A DNA stretch of 39,205 nt, taken from NCBI GenBank assembly GCA_023443455.1, contig JAEZUE010000073.1, forward strand, positions 1-39,205. The letters are read 5' to 3'. Source of the stretch: Verrucomicrobiota bacterium. GTDB taxonomy: Bacteria; Verrucomicrobiota; Verrucomicrobiia; Opitutales; Opitutaceae. Positions 23,644 to 32,512 of the stretch are shown here, piece by piece. Position 1 is the stretch's first letter; every line of letters begins with the position of its first letter. The translations under genes and the position numbers were made by a program. The notes under the pieces were generated by a model. It was not told where the DNA came from, did not search any database, and worked only from the letters and a program-made list of their open reading frames with translations.

Positions 23644-24591
23644 TCAGTCGATCCCGGATGGCCGCCCGAAAACGGGCATGCCGTCGGTGCCCCAGCGGAG
23701 GGGTTTCACGTAGGTGTGCCGGTTGGGGTCCCAGAGGGGGTCGCCCACGATCTCGGTGTAGGTCCTGGCGTGGTACACAAGAAGGTCGGTGCCGTCCTCG
23801 GCCACGGTGAAGCTGTTGTGCCCCGGGCCGTAGATCCGGTGCTCATGGTCGGAGGCGAAGACCGGCTGCGGCGCCTTGGTCCAACTGGCGGGATCGAGCA
23901 GGTCGTCACCCTCGGCGGCATGGAGCAGACCCATGCAGTAGTTCTCGTCGGTGGCGCTGGCCGAATAGCTCAGGAAGACGCGGCCGTGGCGGATGAGGAT
24001 CGACGGGCCCTCGTTGACCCAGAAACCGCGAATCTCCCAGTCGAACTCGGGTTTCGAGAGCCGCACGGGATTCGTCGCGAGCGTGGTCGGCGAGGCAAGC
24101 TTCGCGATCATGAGGTTGGAGTTGCCGCGGACTTCCGGCTCCTTCTGCGCCCACACGTAGTAGGTCGAGCCGCGATGGGTGAACGCGGTGGCGTCGAGGC
24201 AGAAGGCGTCGATGCCGCTGTCGACCGGCACCGCCTCGGACCACGGGCCGTCGAGCGGGTCCTCCGCGGTGCAGGTGATCGCCCACATGCGATGCTGGAA
24301 AAGATCGTGCTTGATCTCCCGTGACGGAGCGGCGGCGAAATACACCACCCAGGTATCGAAGACGCGGTGCAGCTCGGGCGCCCAGATCAGCTCGCTGTTG
24401 GGACCGGTGTCGGGTTTGAGCCAGACGTCGACCGTCGCGGCGGTCGGGAGCTCGGCGATGGTGCGCGCGCGGCGCAGCTCGATGCGGTCGTAGGCCGGCA
24501 CCGAGGCGGTGAAGTAGTACCAGCCGTCGTCGAAGCGACGGATGCACGGGTCGGCACGCTGGAGGATGAGGGGCTGGAGGAGGTCGGCCAT
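23644..24591 (-). CDS. Cytoplasmic GH43 glycosidase (alpha-L-arabinofuranosidase type)
   Basis: A 315-residue GH43 enzyme with no signal peptide, unlike its three operon partners. Catalytic residues by pattern: D14 in QRADPCIRRFDDGWYYFTAS, D133 in CLDATAF, E194 in FWVNEGPSIL. The PAYDRIELRRARTIAELPTA segment resembles exo-1,5-alpha-L-arabinofuranosidases. It probably hydrolyses short arabino-oligosaccharides brought in by the GPH symporter encoded 41 bp upstream in the operon. Start ATG at 24591 gives a family-typical N-terminus; no Shine-Dalgarno is seen. The pairing of a GPH symporter and a cytoplasmic GH43 is a common arrangement for oligosaccharide uptake and breakdown. Xylo- rather than arabino-specificity cannot be excluded. 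Confidence 0.88.
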   Translation of the reverse strand: MADLLQPLILQRADPCIRRFDDGWYYFTASVPAYDRIELRRARTIAELPTAATVDVWLKPDTGPNSELIWAPELHRVFDTWVVYFAAAPSREIKHDLFQHRMWAITCTAEDPLDGPWSEAVPVDSGIDAFCLDATAFTHRGSTYYVWAQKEPEVRGNSNLMIAKLASPTTLATNPVRLSKPEFDWEIRGFWVNEGPSILIRHGRVFLSYSASATDENYCMGLLHAAEGDDLLDPASWTKAPQPVFASDHEHRIYGPGHNSFTVAEDGTDLLVYHARTYTEIVGDPLWDPNRHTYVKPLRWGTDGMPVFGRPSGID

Positions 24592-24632
24592 GGTCGTTGA
24601 CGGAATCGGGAAAAGGTGGCGGGAAGAACGAC

Positions 24633-25997
24633 TCAATCGTGCACGACACTGCGCAACGGTTGCAGACCGGGGATGGTGCCCGCCTGGAGGCGCGCGTAGT
24701 AGCCGTCGTTGATCTTGTAGAAGAACATCACCCCGCCCATGAGCACGTGGAAGCCGCCGGGGATCAGCGTAAGCATAAGGTGGATGCCGTGCTGAGTCTC
24801 GGGCGTCTGCACGGTGTTCGCCTTGTAAGCGAAGACGACCAGCAGGCTGTTCACGATGACGCCGGCCAGGGCCATGCCGGCCTTCTGGCAGAACGAGATG
24901 CCACCGAAGGAAAGTCCGGAAGTGCGCTGGCCGGTCTTGGCCTCGCCGTAGTCGACCGCCTCGGGAATGATCGACCAGAAGACGGGCGCGTGCAGATCGA
25001 CGACGAAACAGAGCGTGAAGTAGAGCCCGAACGCCAGCGCGACGTCGCCCGGCTGGACAAGGAAATAGAACAACGCGCTGAGCACACCGACGCCGATCTG
25101 CGTCCAACGGAAGAGTTGCACCTTGCAGATGCGCTTGGTGATCCAGGTCGAGGCGACCATGGCGAGAATGGCGGCGACCACGCCGGTACCCATGAACGCC
25201 GACTGCATCCTGGGGTCGCCGCCGAGGTAGTAGGTGGCGTAGTAGATCGCGACCGAACCGCGCACGACGTAGCCGACGGTGCCGATCACGCAGACCGCAC
25301 ACAGCAGCAGCCACTGGTCGTTGCGCAGCAGCGGCCCGAGCTGGGCCAGGAACGGCCGCGGGTCGGGCCTGTGCTTCACGCGCTCGGTGGTGGTGGCGAA
25401 ACAGAAGAGGAAAAGCAGGGAGGAAATCGCACCCATCACACCCATGGCGACCTGGTAGCCGCGGGCCTTGTCCTCGCCCCACCAGCCGGCGACGATCGGC
25501 ACGGCGGTGCTCACCGCGAACGCGGCGATCTTGGCAAAGAAGAGTCGGTAGCCGTTGGCCGAGAGACGCTCATTCGGGTCGTCGGTGAGCACACCGATGA
25601 TCGAGATGTAGGGGATCGTGACCGCGGTGAAGACGAGCGTGACGAGGATGTAGGTCGAGTAGGCGTAGACCAGCTTCAGGTTGTAGCCGAGGTCGGGCGT
25701 GCTGTAGGCAAGAAATACCGACACGCCGAACGGCACCGCCATCCAGAGGAAGTACGGCCGATAGCGTCCCCAGCGGGTGGTGACCTTGTCGGTGACCAGA
25801 CCCATCATCGGGTCGGTGAACGCGTCGATGATGCGACCGACGAAGAGCAGCGCGATGATGTGCTCGGGCTTCAGGCCGAAGATGTCGGTGTAGAAGAAAT
25901 TGATGAGGAGGAAGAACGACGAGATGACGACGTTGACGGAGGCGTCGCCGGCGCCGAAGCCGACCTTCTCGAGGACAGTGAGCCGTGGGGTCTTCAT
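24633..25997 (-). CDS. GPH-family sugar:cation symporter
   Basis: A 454-residue inner-membrane transporter of the glycoside-pentoside-hexuronide:cation symporter family (MelB/XynB-like). The N-terminus LEKVGFGAGDASVNVVISSFFLLINFFYTDIFG has the family's GYGxGD-like opening. A conserved DAFTDPMMGLVTDKVTTRWGRYRPY loop follows, equivalent to the MelB D(x)3DP...D...TRWGRYRP signature that forms the cation and sugar site. About twelve hydrophobic segments are visible. It lies between two GH43 genes in one operon (26 bp after the upstream gene stop, 41 bp before the next start). Substrate is inferred as an arabino-oligosaccharide or pentoside. ATG at 25997. Confidence 0.92.
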   Translation of the reverse strand: MKTPRLTVLEKVGFGAGDASVNVVISSFFLLINFFYTDIFGLKPEHIIALLFVGRIIDAFTDPMMGLVTDKVTTRWGRYRPYFLWMAVPFGVSVFLAYSTPDLGYNLKLVYAYSTYILVTLVFTAVTIPYISIIGVLTDDPNERLSANGYRLFFAKIAAFAVSTAVPIVAGWWGEDKARGYQVAMGVMGAISSLLFLFCFATTTERVKHRPDPRPFLAQLGPLLRNDQWLLLCAVCVIGTVGYVVRGSVAIYYATYYLGGDPRMQSAFMGTGVVAAILAMVASTWITKRICKVQLFRWTQIGVGVLSALFYFLVQPGDVALAFGLYFTLCFVVDLHAPVFWSIIPEAVDYGEAKTGQRTSGLSFGGISFCQKAGMALAGVIVNSLLVVFAYKANTVQTPETQHGIHLMLTLIPGGFHVLMGGVMFFYKINDGYYARLQAGTIPGLQPLRSVVHD

Positions 25998-26023
25998 GGG
26001 GTGCGAGGCGGGCAGAGGGGTGA

Positions 26024-27049
26024 CTATTCGACGAGAACGCTCGTGAAATCGCGCAAGGCGGCCGGATCGACCACCGGCCACAACTCGGCGTCCCAGAGGA
26101 GCTCGGCGATCTTCAGTTTCTGAAGACCATTGTCGGCCGTTTCGTAGGCATGGAAGACCAGGAAGTCCTTCCCGTCGAAGGTATAGGCGCTGTTGTGGCC
26201 GAGCCCCGCCCAGGCGGGGGTGCCGGCAAGCAGGAGTGAGCCGCCGCCGTCGGCCAGGTCGCGGCCGTCCTTGTCGAGATAGGGACCGCGCACATCGCGG
26301 GAACGCCCGATCATCAGCTTGTAGGTGCTCTTCTCGCCGCGGCAGCACAGGTCCCACGAGACAAAGAGATAATAGTATTCGCCCTTGCGGAAGATGAACG
26401 GCGCCTCGAGGGCCGCCGTGCCCGGCTCGGTGTCGGGCTCGAGCGCGGCGCGGTCGCGCCGCGCTATCGTGTGCCACTCCTGCGGTTCGGCGACCGACTT
26501 CAGATCCGGGGCGAGTCTGACAAGCTTCAGGCCGGACCAGAAGGAGCCGAAGCTCAGCCACGGCACGCCGGCCTCGTCGAAGATCAGGTTCGGGTCGATC
26601 GCGTTCCACTGGTCGCGACCGGGCACGGATTGCAGCACGATGCCCTGATCTTCCCAACGGTATCTGGGCGACTGCGCGTCGAGGGTGGGCGTGGTCGCCA
26701 GACCGATGGCGGAAGTGTTCTTCCCGAAGGCGGACACCGAGTAGAAGAGATGGTATTTCCCGTCGTGGTACGCGACATCGGGCGCCCAGAGATGGCCGTT
26801 GAAACCCGGGGCCACACGGCGGGCCCACGCGGGTTCGGTGGCGAACGCCCTGCCCTGCTGCTTCCAGCTCGTCAGATCGTTCGAGAGATAGATCGTGATC
26901 CCCGGGCCGGTGCTGAAGAGATAATAGGTGCCGGCCTCCCGCGCCATGGCCGGATCGTGGATACTCACCTGCTTCGCTTGCGCGGCGGCGAGAGTCCCCG
27001 CGAAAGCGAGGGTGGCGGAGAGAGGAAGGTTTCGGAGACGGCGAAACAT
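26024..27049 (-). CDS. Exported GH43 endo-1,5-alpha-L-arabinanase-type enzyme
   Basis: A 341-residue GH43 protein with signal peptide 1-25 (LAFAGTLAAAQA). Catalytic residues: D32 in SIHDPAMA, D152 in NAIDPNLIFDEAG, E215 in AALEAPFIFRKGEYYYLF. The motifs HLWAPDVAYHDGKYHLFYSVSAFGKNTSAIGLA and LSFGSFWSGLKLV are typical of endo-arabinanases (AbnA type). The ATG at 27049 is chosen because it starts a proper signal peptide; a longer start at 27106 does not. It is the first gene of the tight cluster downstream of the TonB receptor, from which it is separated by a 210-bp region rich in hairpins. It would release arabino-oligosaccharides outside the inner membrane. Confidence 0.9.
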   Translation of the reverse strand: MFRRLRNLPLSATLAFAGTLAAAQAKQVSIHDPAMAREAGTYYLFSTGPGITIYLSNDLTSWKQQGRAFATEPAWARRVAPGFNGHLWAPDVAYHDGKYHLFYSVSAFGKNTSAIGLATTPTLDAQSPRYRWEDQGIVLQSVPGRDQWNAIDPNLIFDEAGVPWLSFGSFWSGLKLVRLAPDLKSVAEPQEWHTIARRDRAALEPDTEPGTAALEAPFIFRKGEYYYLFVSWDLCCRGEKSTYKLMIGRSRDVRGPYLDKDGRDLADGGGSLLLAGTPAWAGLGHNSAYTFDGKDFLVFHAYETADNGLQKLKIAELLWDAELWPVVDPAALRDFTSVLVE

Positions 27050-27080
27050 TGCGCGAAATACGAGACGGGATGGAGAGAGC

Positions 27081-27152
27081 GGGCGGGCTCTCCGACCGCG
27101 GAACACAGGGGCGCGGAACGGTCGGAGAGCTCGCCCTCCCCCGGAGGGGGAG
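27081..27152. repeat. Inverted REP-like pair plus adjacent hairpin between receptor and GH43 gene
   Basis: GGGCGGGCTCTCCGACCG (27081-27098) and its inverted copy CGGTCGGAGAGCTCGCCC (27119-27136) match at 17 of 18 positions across a 20-bp spacer. CTCCCCC-GGA-GGGGGAG (27136-27152) forms a second hairpin. No T-tract. The CTCCGACCG core recalls the loop side of the hairpin at 2150-2171. Confidence 0.6.
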
Positions 27153-27209
27153 AACGGAAGGATAAGCGGAGCCGCGGATCGGCCGCCGGTGCAGTACCGG
27201 GCCCGCGAG

Positions 27210-27240
27210 GCGGAGGGCGGCCCCCAAAGCCACCCTCCGC
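27210..27240 (-). terminator. GC-rich 12-bp hairpin after the TonB-receptor gene
   Basis: On the minus strand GCGGAGGGTGGC (27240-27229), loop TTTGGGG, GCCGCCCTCCGC (27221-27210), with one T-G pair, 19 bp after the receptor stop codon. There is no T-run, so it may be an attenuator or 3'-end stabiliser that lowers downstream expression rather than a full terminator. Confidence 0.55.
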
Positions 27241-27259
27241 ACTTCGGACCCCGGGCAAA

Positions 27260-30097
27260 TCAGAACGAATACCGGGCGCCGACCGCGAGGGTGCGGCTGT
27301 AGAGGGACGAGCCGAAGTTGTTCGTCTCCGAGCCCCCGTCGCCGTAGTAGCTCTGGTAGATCTCCTCGGTCAGGTTCGTCGCGTCGAGCGTGAGCGTGAG
27401 CCGGTCGGAAACCTTGTAGCTGAGCTGGAAGTCGAGGGCCTGCTCGGGTTTGCGGTAGATGCCCAGCGGATTGGCGAACTGCGCGGCCTCGTAGTTGTTG
27501 AGGAAGGCGCTGCGCCAGACGTACGAGAGCCGGGCGCTGACACGGCTGCGCTCGTAGGCGAGCATGATGCTGTACGACGAATCCGACACGCCGAACAACG
27601 AACGGTTGATCGTCTTGGTCACATTGCCCTCGCTGTCGGTCACGGGGATATCCTGCGACGAATCGAGGTTCGTATAGCTGGCCTGAACACCGAGGCCCTT
27701 CAACAGGTCGGGCAGATAGTCGGGGAAGTAGACCACGCCGACCTCGAAGCCGGTGAGCTCGCCGTTCGAGGCATTGTCGGGCTGGCTGAGGATGTAGTCG
27801 TACGGAGTGGTGTCGGGCTCGACGATGGCCGAAACGCGGCGGCGGAAGTCGACGACGAACCCGTCGATCTTGCGCTTGAATGCGCTCACGTAGATGGCGT
27901 TGCCCTTGTCGAAGTACCATTCGAGCGCGAGGTCGTAGTTCTTGGACTCGGTGGGCTTGAGGTTCGGGTTGCCGCCGCTGGCCGTGCCGTAGCCGATGTT
28001 GGTCACGTCCTTCACGTAGGTGATGTTCGGATTCAAAGCGGCGAAGTCCGGGCGGCGCAGCGTCTCGGCGTAGCTCGCACGGACGTAGAGGTCCGGGGTG
28101 AGCGCGAAGCGGACGGAGGCGCTCGGCAGGACCTTGCCCTTCTTCACGGAGGCCGAGCCGTCGCCGAACTCCATGTCGGTCTTCACGTCGACGTAACGCG
28201 CCCCGATCTGGCCGTCCAACCTCCGGTTGCCGACGAAGGTCTTGAAGTCGGCGCGCAGGTAGGCGGCCAGATTTCGCTCGTTGACGTTGAAGTTCTCGTC
28301 GAGGACCAGCTCCTCGCCGGTCGGGTAGCCGACGAGCGAGCGGTAGTGGTCGGCGTTCCGGGAGATCGCGAGGCCGTCCGGCACGACCCAGGTCGTCGGC
28401 ACGTCGGAGTTGCCGTCGAAGAAGCCGCTGTTGACGTGCTGGATCTCGGGGAAGTTCGCGAGCGGCTGCCAGACCCCGACCGGATTCGGGATGGTTCGCT
28501 GGGCCTCGGAGGCCTCGCGGTCGTCGTAGCGAAGACCGAACTTCAGGCCGGTGAGAAACTTCGACTTGATGGCGTAGTCGCCGTCGATCGTGAGGGTATT
28601 GGCACTACCCTCGTTTCTGTTCCCGTTGTCGTAGAGCTGGGCGACGTTCCACAAGGTCGCGTCGGTGAGGTTGGACTCGTCGACGCCGGCGGTGCTGGAG
28701 TTGTCGCGGAAACCGAAGGCGGGAACCCCGCCGCCGGAATTGAAGTCGACCCAGATGTCGGGCGCCACCCGCTCGGCGCGCATGGCGAAGAAGGACGAGG
28801 AGAACTCGCTGGTCTGGTAACTCGCCATCGAACGGAGTTTCAGGTTCTCGCCGATGTCCCATTTGCCGCCGAGCGAGTAGACGAAGCTGTCGGTCTTGCC
28901 GATGGTGGCGTCGCCACTGGTGAAGCCGTACACGTTGGGCGTGCTCTCGCGGGACTTCACGATGTTGGTGCCGGGATAGAGCGTGACCTCGCCGTGCGGG
29001 CCGCCCCACCAGTCGACGAACGAGAAGAGGAGATTGTTGAACGAAGTGTTGCGGTAGCCGCTGTAGAACACCTCGAACGTGTATTCGGAGGTGTCGTTCG
29101 GCGCCCACTGCAGGGCGAGGTTTACGGCCGGGCGCTTGCGCGTGCCGGTGTAGTCGCTCTGGAAGATGGCGTCGCGCGAAAGCACATAGGGCACGGCAAC
29201 GCCGTTCATCTGGAGCGTCGAGCCGGCGGCGGTGGGCAACCCCTCGTCGAGACCGGCCTGCCAAATCGGGTTTTCGGTGACACGCCCGTCGGAGGCCCAG
29301 ATGCGCTCGTAGGGGACAAAGTCGGCCGGGGGGGTGTCGGTGAGGAACGGCACCATGGCACCGGCGGTCACGCTCTGGTCGCGGTAGTGGGTCTCGGCGA
29401 AGGAGACGTTCACGAGGGCGCCGAACTTGCCGGCGCCGGTGCTCCACCAATTGCTCGCCATCGCGCTGAGGTTCGGGCCGGTCTTGCCCGCCTGCTCCTG
29501 GTAGATGCCGCGGACGGCGACGCCGACCTTGGCCCCGTCGAAGTCGAACGGGCGGTGGGTGCGCACGTCGATCGAGCCCGCGATGCCGTTCTCGATCATG
29601 TCGGCCGAGCGGGTCTTGAATACGTCGACCCGGGAAAGCAGTGTCGCGGGGATGTCCTGCAACGCGACGGCCTGACCGGACGCGGTGAAGATGTTCTGCC
29701 CGTTGAGCGTTGTATTGATGTCGTTGAGACCACGGATAGACACGGTGGCGATCTCGCCGGAGCCGCGGTTGGTCACCTGGACGCCCGTGAGACGCTGGAG
29801 CGCCTCGACGACGTTGTTGTCCGGGAACTTGCCGATGTCCTCGGAGACGATCGAGTCGACGATCGGCACGGACTCGCGCTTGATGTCGATGGCCTTGGTG
29901 AGGCTCTCGCGGATTCCGGTTACGGTGAATTCGGGGAGAACGACCACGCTGTCGGCCGACTTGGCGTCGGTCGCGGCAGTCTGGGCCCGGGCGACGCCCA
30001 CGCCGGCGAGAGCGGCAAGGGCGGTAAGCATGAGACCGGCGGTTTTGCCTTTGGCGGAAGAAGGCGCCTGGTCGGGTTTGTTCAGGTCGAGGGGCAT
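27260..30097 (-). CDS. TonB-dependent outer-membrane receptor (Xanthomonas/Caulobacter type)
   Basis: A 945-residue outer-membrane transporter. Signal peptide 1-39 (LMLTALAALAGVGVARAQT); a TonB-box-like VVVLPEFTVTG (51-61); plug domain about 65-185 with DIGKFPDNNVVEALQRLTGV, then QVTNRGSGEIATVSIRGL, typical of the TIGR01782 subfamily; then a 22-strand-type barrel ending in the aromatic ARYSF. No SusD homologue or N-terminal extension for an anti-sigma partner is present. With four GH43 genes and a GPH symporter downstream in the same orientation, it most likely imports arabino-oligosaccharides. Start ATG at 30097 places the signal peptide properly; the longer start at 30157 adds 20 unlikely residues. 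Hairpins follow its stop codon. Confidence 0.93.
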   Translation of the reverse strand: MPLDLNKPDQAPSSAKGKTAGLMLTALAALAGVGVARAQTAATDAKSADSVVVLPEFTVTGIRESLTKAIDIKRESVPIVDSIVSEDIGKFPDNNVVEALQRLTGVQVTNRGSGEIATVSIRGLNDINTTLNGQNIFTASGQAVALQDIPATLLSRVDVFKTRSADMIENGIAGSIDVRTHRPFDFDGAKVGVAVRGIYQEQAGKTGPNLSAMASNWWSTGAGKFGALVNVSFAETHYRDQSVTAGAMVPFLTDTPPADFVPYERIWASDGRVTENPIWQAGLDEGLPTAAGSTLQMNGVAVPYVLSRDAIFQSDYTGTRKRPAVNLALQWAPNDTSEYTFEVFYSGYRNTSFNNLLFSFVDWWGGPHGEVTLYPGTNIVKSRESTPNVYGFTSGDATIGKTDSFVYSLGGKWDIGENLKLRSMASYQTSEFSSSFFAMRAERVAPDIWVDFNSGGGVPAFGFRDNSSTAGVDESNLTDATLWNVAQLYDNGNRNEGSANTLTIDGDYAIKSKFLTGLKFGLRYDDREASEAQRTIPNPVGVWQPLANFPEIQHVNSGFFDGNSDVPTTWVVPDGLAISRNADHYRSLVGYPTGEELVLDENFNVNERNLAAYLRADFKTFVGNRRLDGQIGARYVDVKTDMEFGDGSASVKKGKVLPSASVRFALTPDLYVRASYAETLRRPDFAALNPNITYVKDVTNIGYGTASGGNPNLKPTESKNYDLALEWYFDKGNAIYVSAFKRKIDGFVVDFRRRVSAIVEPDTTPYDYILSQPDNASNGELTGFEVGVVYFPDYLPDLLKGLGVQASYTNLDSSQDIPVTDSEGNVTKTINRSLFGVSDSSYSIMLAYERSRVSARLSYVWRSAFLNNYEAAQFANPLGIYRKPEQALDFQLSYKVSDRLTLTLDATNLTEEIYQSYYGDGGSETNNFGSSLYSRTLAVGARYSF

Positions 30098-30141
30098 GTA
30101 CTTCAGGGGTTGCGGAGACAACGTTGGCCACCACGGACGAG

Positions 30142-30205
30142 GTTCCGCGAGGAACATGGGGAACGCCCGGATGGAGATGGTTTCAACGGTACATGCGCCG
30201 AAACC
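30142..30205 (-). promoter_or_regulatory. Candidate operator elements upstream of the TonB receptor
   Basis: Two inverted repeats lie in the 141-bp gap before the receptor: GTTCC-GCGA-GGAAC (30142-30155) and GGTTTC, 15-bp spacer, GAAACC (30179-30184 with 30200-30205). No regulator gene of LacI, AraC or GntR type is in the window, so the link to control of the locus is only positional. Confidence 0.25.
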
Positions 30206-30238
30206 CCGCCAAAGCCGACACGACCGCCGAAACTTTTT

Positions 30239-32458
30239 TCAGGAAGGGCGGAGTCCGGCCTCCGCCTCGCGCAACAGGATACCCACGAAGAGCCAGTCGA
30301 ACCAGAAGCCGTTCATCGGATTGCCCAGATCCGCCGCCCCTTTGAAGCGGGACTCCACGAGGCCGCGAACCGCGGCCGCCTCGGACCGGGCCGCATCCGC
30401 GTGCCCGAGTTGCAGTTCCGCAAGAGCGAGAATCGCCCGCGCGGTCGCGGTGCGCGAGGCGTTGGCCTCCGGATAGGCGAGGCAGCGCCGGCCCCAACCG
30501 ATCGCGACCTCGGGCTCCCCGCAGCGCAGCGCCCAGAGCGCGAGCGACACGGCCCGCCACGCCGCGGGGAACGGATCCTGCGACGCCTCCGCCTCCGCAA
30601 ACGCCTTGCGGGTGTCGTCGACGATGGGCCGCAGGCGCTCCAGCACCCGCCCGCCGGCCGGGGCCAGCAGACTGATTTTCAGGATACGATCGGCGTAGAG
30701 GTTGTGCGCCGACGAGAAGCGGTCGACCGCCTCCTCGCGAAACCGTTCGTAACGCGCGACATCCCCCAACTCGAGCAGGGCTGGCCCGCAGCGCAGATAG
30801 TCGAGCGACAGGGCGTCCCAACCGTCGAGAGCGTTGACGCGCAGCAACGCTTCGAAACGGTCCGAGGCCTGCGCCCATCGCCGGGCGAGCACATGCCATT
30901 CGCCCAGAGAACGGCAGACGGCGGCGCCCTCGACGGTGGCGCCATCCAACGAGATCTCCGCAAACAAACGGTCCGCCTGCTCGAAGCGCTCCTGACTGAG
31001 CAGCAGGGCGATCTGGGTGATCCGTTCCCGGAGCTCGGCCTCCTGTCGCAGCGTCGCCTGCTGCTGCTCGGCCTCCACCGCGCGCTCGCGGGCATCGCGC
31101 TCCCGCAGATAGAGCCAGGTCGACGTGCCGAAGCCCGCCACCAGCGCCGCCACCACGGCCGCGCCCGCGGCGAAGACAACCCGATTGCGGCGCACGAGCT
31201 TACGAAACCGATACACCCGGCCGGCGTGGCAGGCCTTCACGGGTTCGTCGTTGAGGTGATGCTGGATATCCTCGGCCAACCCGTTGGCGGTCTCGTATCG
31301 GCGCTCGCGGTCCTTCGCCAGCGCCTTGAGCACGATGCAGTCGAGATCGCCCCGCAACTGGGAAACCAGCCTGGGAATCTCGACGCGGCGCCCCTGGCCG
31401 ATTTTGGTCGCATCCGCGGGATCGAGAAGACCGAGCCGCTCGGAAGGGCGCACCACCACCCCTTCATCGAGGATGCGGCGCATCTCGCCGAGTCCCTCCT
31501 CGATGAGCTTCTGGCCGTCGAAGGGAGTCTTGCCGGTCAGGAGTTCGTAGAGCAGCACGCCCAGGCTGTACACATCGCTCCTCGTGTCCACGCTTCGGCT
31601 ACTGAGGGCGAGCTGCTCGGGGCTCATGTAGGCCGGAGTCCCGATGGGCTGGGCGAAGACGGCGTGAAGCTGCCGGTCGGTGAGCTGGCCCTCGGTCGCC
31701 TTGGCCACGCCGAAGTCGATGACCTTCGGCAGCGGCAGCCCGTCGTGCATCGTCACCATGATGTTCGACGGCTTCACGTCGCCGTGGATGATGCCCTTCT
31801 GGTGCGCGTGCTGGATCGCATGACACACCTGGACGAACAGCCCGAGGCGCTCCCGGAGCGGCAAACGGTTGCGGTCGCAGTACTCGGTGATGCGCACGCC
31901 CCGGACCAGCTCCATCACGAAATAGGGAGCGCCCTTCTCGGTCGCGCCGGCGTCGAACACCCGCGCGATGTTGGGGTGGTCCATCATTGCCAGCGCCTGG
32001 CGCTCGGCCTCGAACCGGGCGATCACGCTCCGGGTCTCCATGCCGAGTTTGATGATCTTGAGAGCGACCAGGCGCCGCACCGGGCTCTCCTGCTCGGCCA
32101 GATAGACGCCGCCCCACCCGCCCTCGCCGATCTTGCGGATGAGCTTGTAGCGGCCGATGCGCGTGCCGACCGGCTCCTCCCCCTTCTCGCCGGCACCGGC
32201 CAACAGCCGGAGCTCGAGCGTGTTCTCCACGCCCAGGTTCGACATCGTCAACGCCGAGCCGCTTTCGGCGAAGAACCGTTCCGCCTCGGTCTCCGCTTCC
32301 AGGAGACGCACGACGCGCGCGAACGTCGCGATGTCGTCGCCGCATTGCCGGCGGAGGAACTCCCGGCGTTCGGCGGGATCGAGGTTCCGCGCCGCCGTGA
32401 ACAGCGCCTCGTCGCGGTCCAGCCCGGAGCCGTTCGGTTGCTGTTCCGGATCAGACAT
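30239..32458 (-). CDS. Transmembrane Ser/Thr protein kinase with C-terminal TPR-like region
   Basis: A 739-residue kinase. Cytoplasmic N-terminal kinase domain about 104-400: Gly loop GEGGWGGV (111-118), VALK lysine K134, catalytic loop HGDVKPSN (225-232, D227; Gly where HRD has Arg), DFG (248-250), and activation segment GTPAYMSPEQ. A single membrane helix at about 427-449 (VVFAAGAAVVAALVAGFG) is followed by a coiled-coil-like stretch rich in RERAVEAEQQQATLRQEAEL and a helical, TPR-like extracytoplasmic part. The gene starts 54 bp after the ECF sigma factor stop, in the same direction. ECF-kinase pairs of this kind are frequent in Verrucomicrobia, Planctomycetes and Acidobacteria. Its stop is 141 bp upstream of the TonB receptor start. 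Confidence 0.92.
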   Translation of the reverse strand: MSDPEQQPNGSGLDRDEALFTAARNLDPAERREFLRRQCGDDIATFARVVRLLEAETEAERFFAESGSALTMSNLGVENTLELRLLAGAGEKGEEPVGTRIGRYKLIRKIGEGGWGGVYLAEQESPVRRLVALKIIKLGMETRSVIARFEAERQALAMMDHPNIARVFDAGATEKGAPYFVMELVRGVRITEYCDRNRLPLRERLGLFVQVCHAIQHAHQKGIIHGDVKPSNIMVTMHDGLPLPKVIDFGVAKATEGQLTDRQLHAVFAQPIGTPAYMSPEQLALSSRSVDTRSDVYSLGVLLYELLTGKTPFDGQKLIEEGLGEMRRILDEGVVVRPSERLGLLDPADATKIGQGRRVEIPRLVSQLRGDLDCIVLKALAKDRERRYETANGLAEDIQHHLNDEPVKACHAGRVYRFRKLVRRNRVVFAAGAAVVAALVAGFGTSTWLYLRERDARERAVEAEQQQATLRQEAELRERITQIALLLSQERFEQADRLFAEISLDGATVEGAAVCRSLGEWHVLARRWAQASDRFEALLRVNALDGWDALSLDYLRCGPALLELGDVARYERFREEAVDRFSSAHNLYADRILKISLLAPAGGRVLERLRPIVDDTRKAFAEAEASQDPFPAAWRAVSLALWALRCGEPEVAIGWGRRCLAYPEANASRTATARAILALAELQLGHADAARSEAAAVRGLVESRFKGAADLGNPMNGFWFDWLFVGILLREAEAGLRPS

Positions 32459-32512
32459 CGGAGTCGCTCGGAAACGGGGCGCCTGCGAAGCGCCGAATCG
32501 GACGCGAGGGAC

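Noticed and set aside
20717..23713. A plus-strand open frame of almost 1000 codons antisense to the GH43-Ig-NHL gene
   Set aside because: Apparent repeats in it mirror the NHL repeats on the other strand; the minus strand has a signal peptide, catalytic residues and domain structure.
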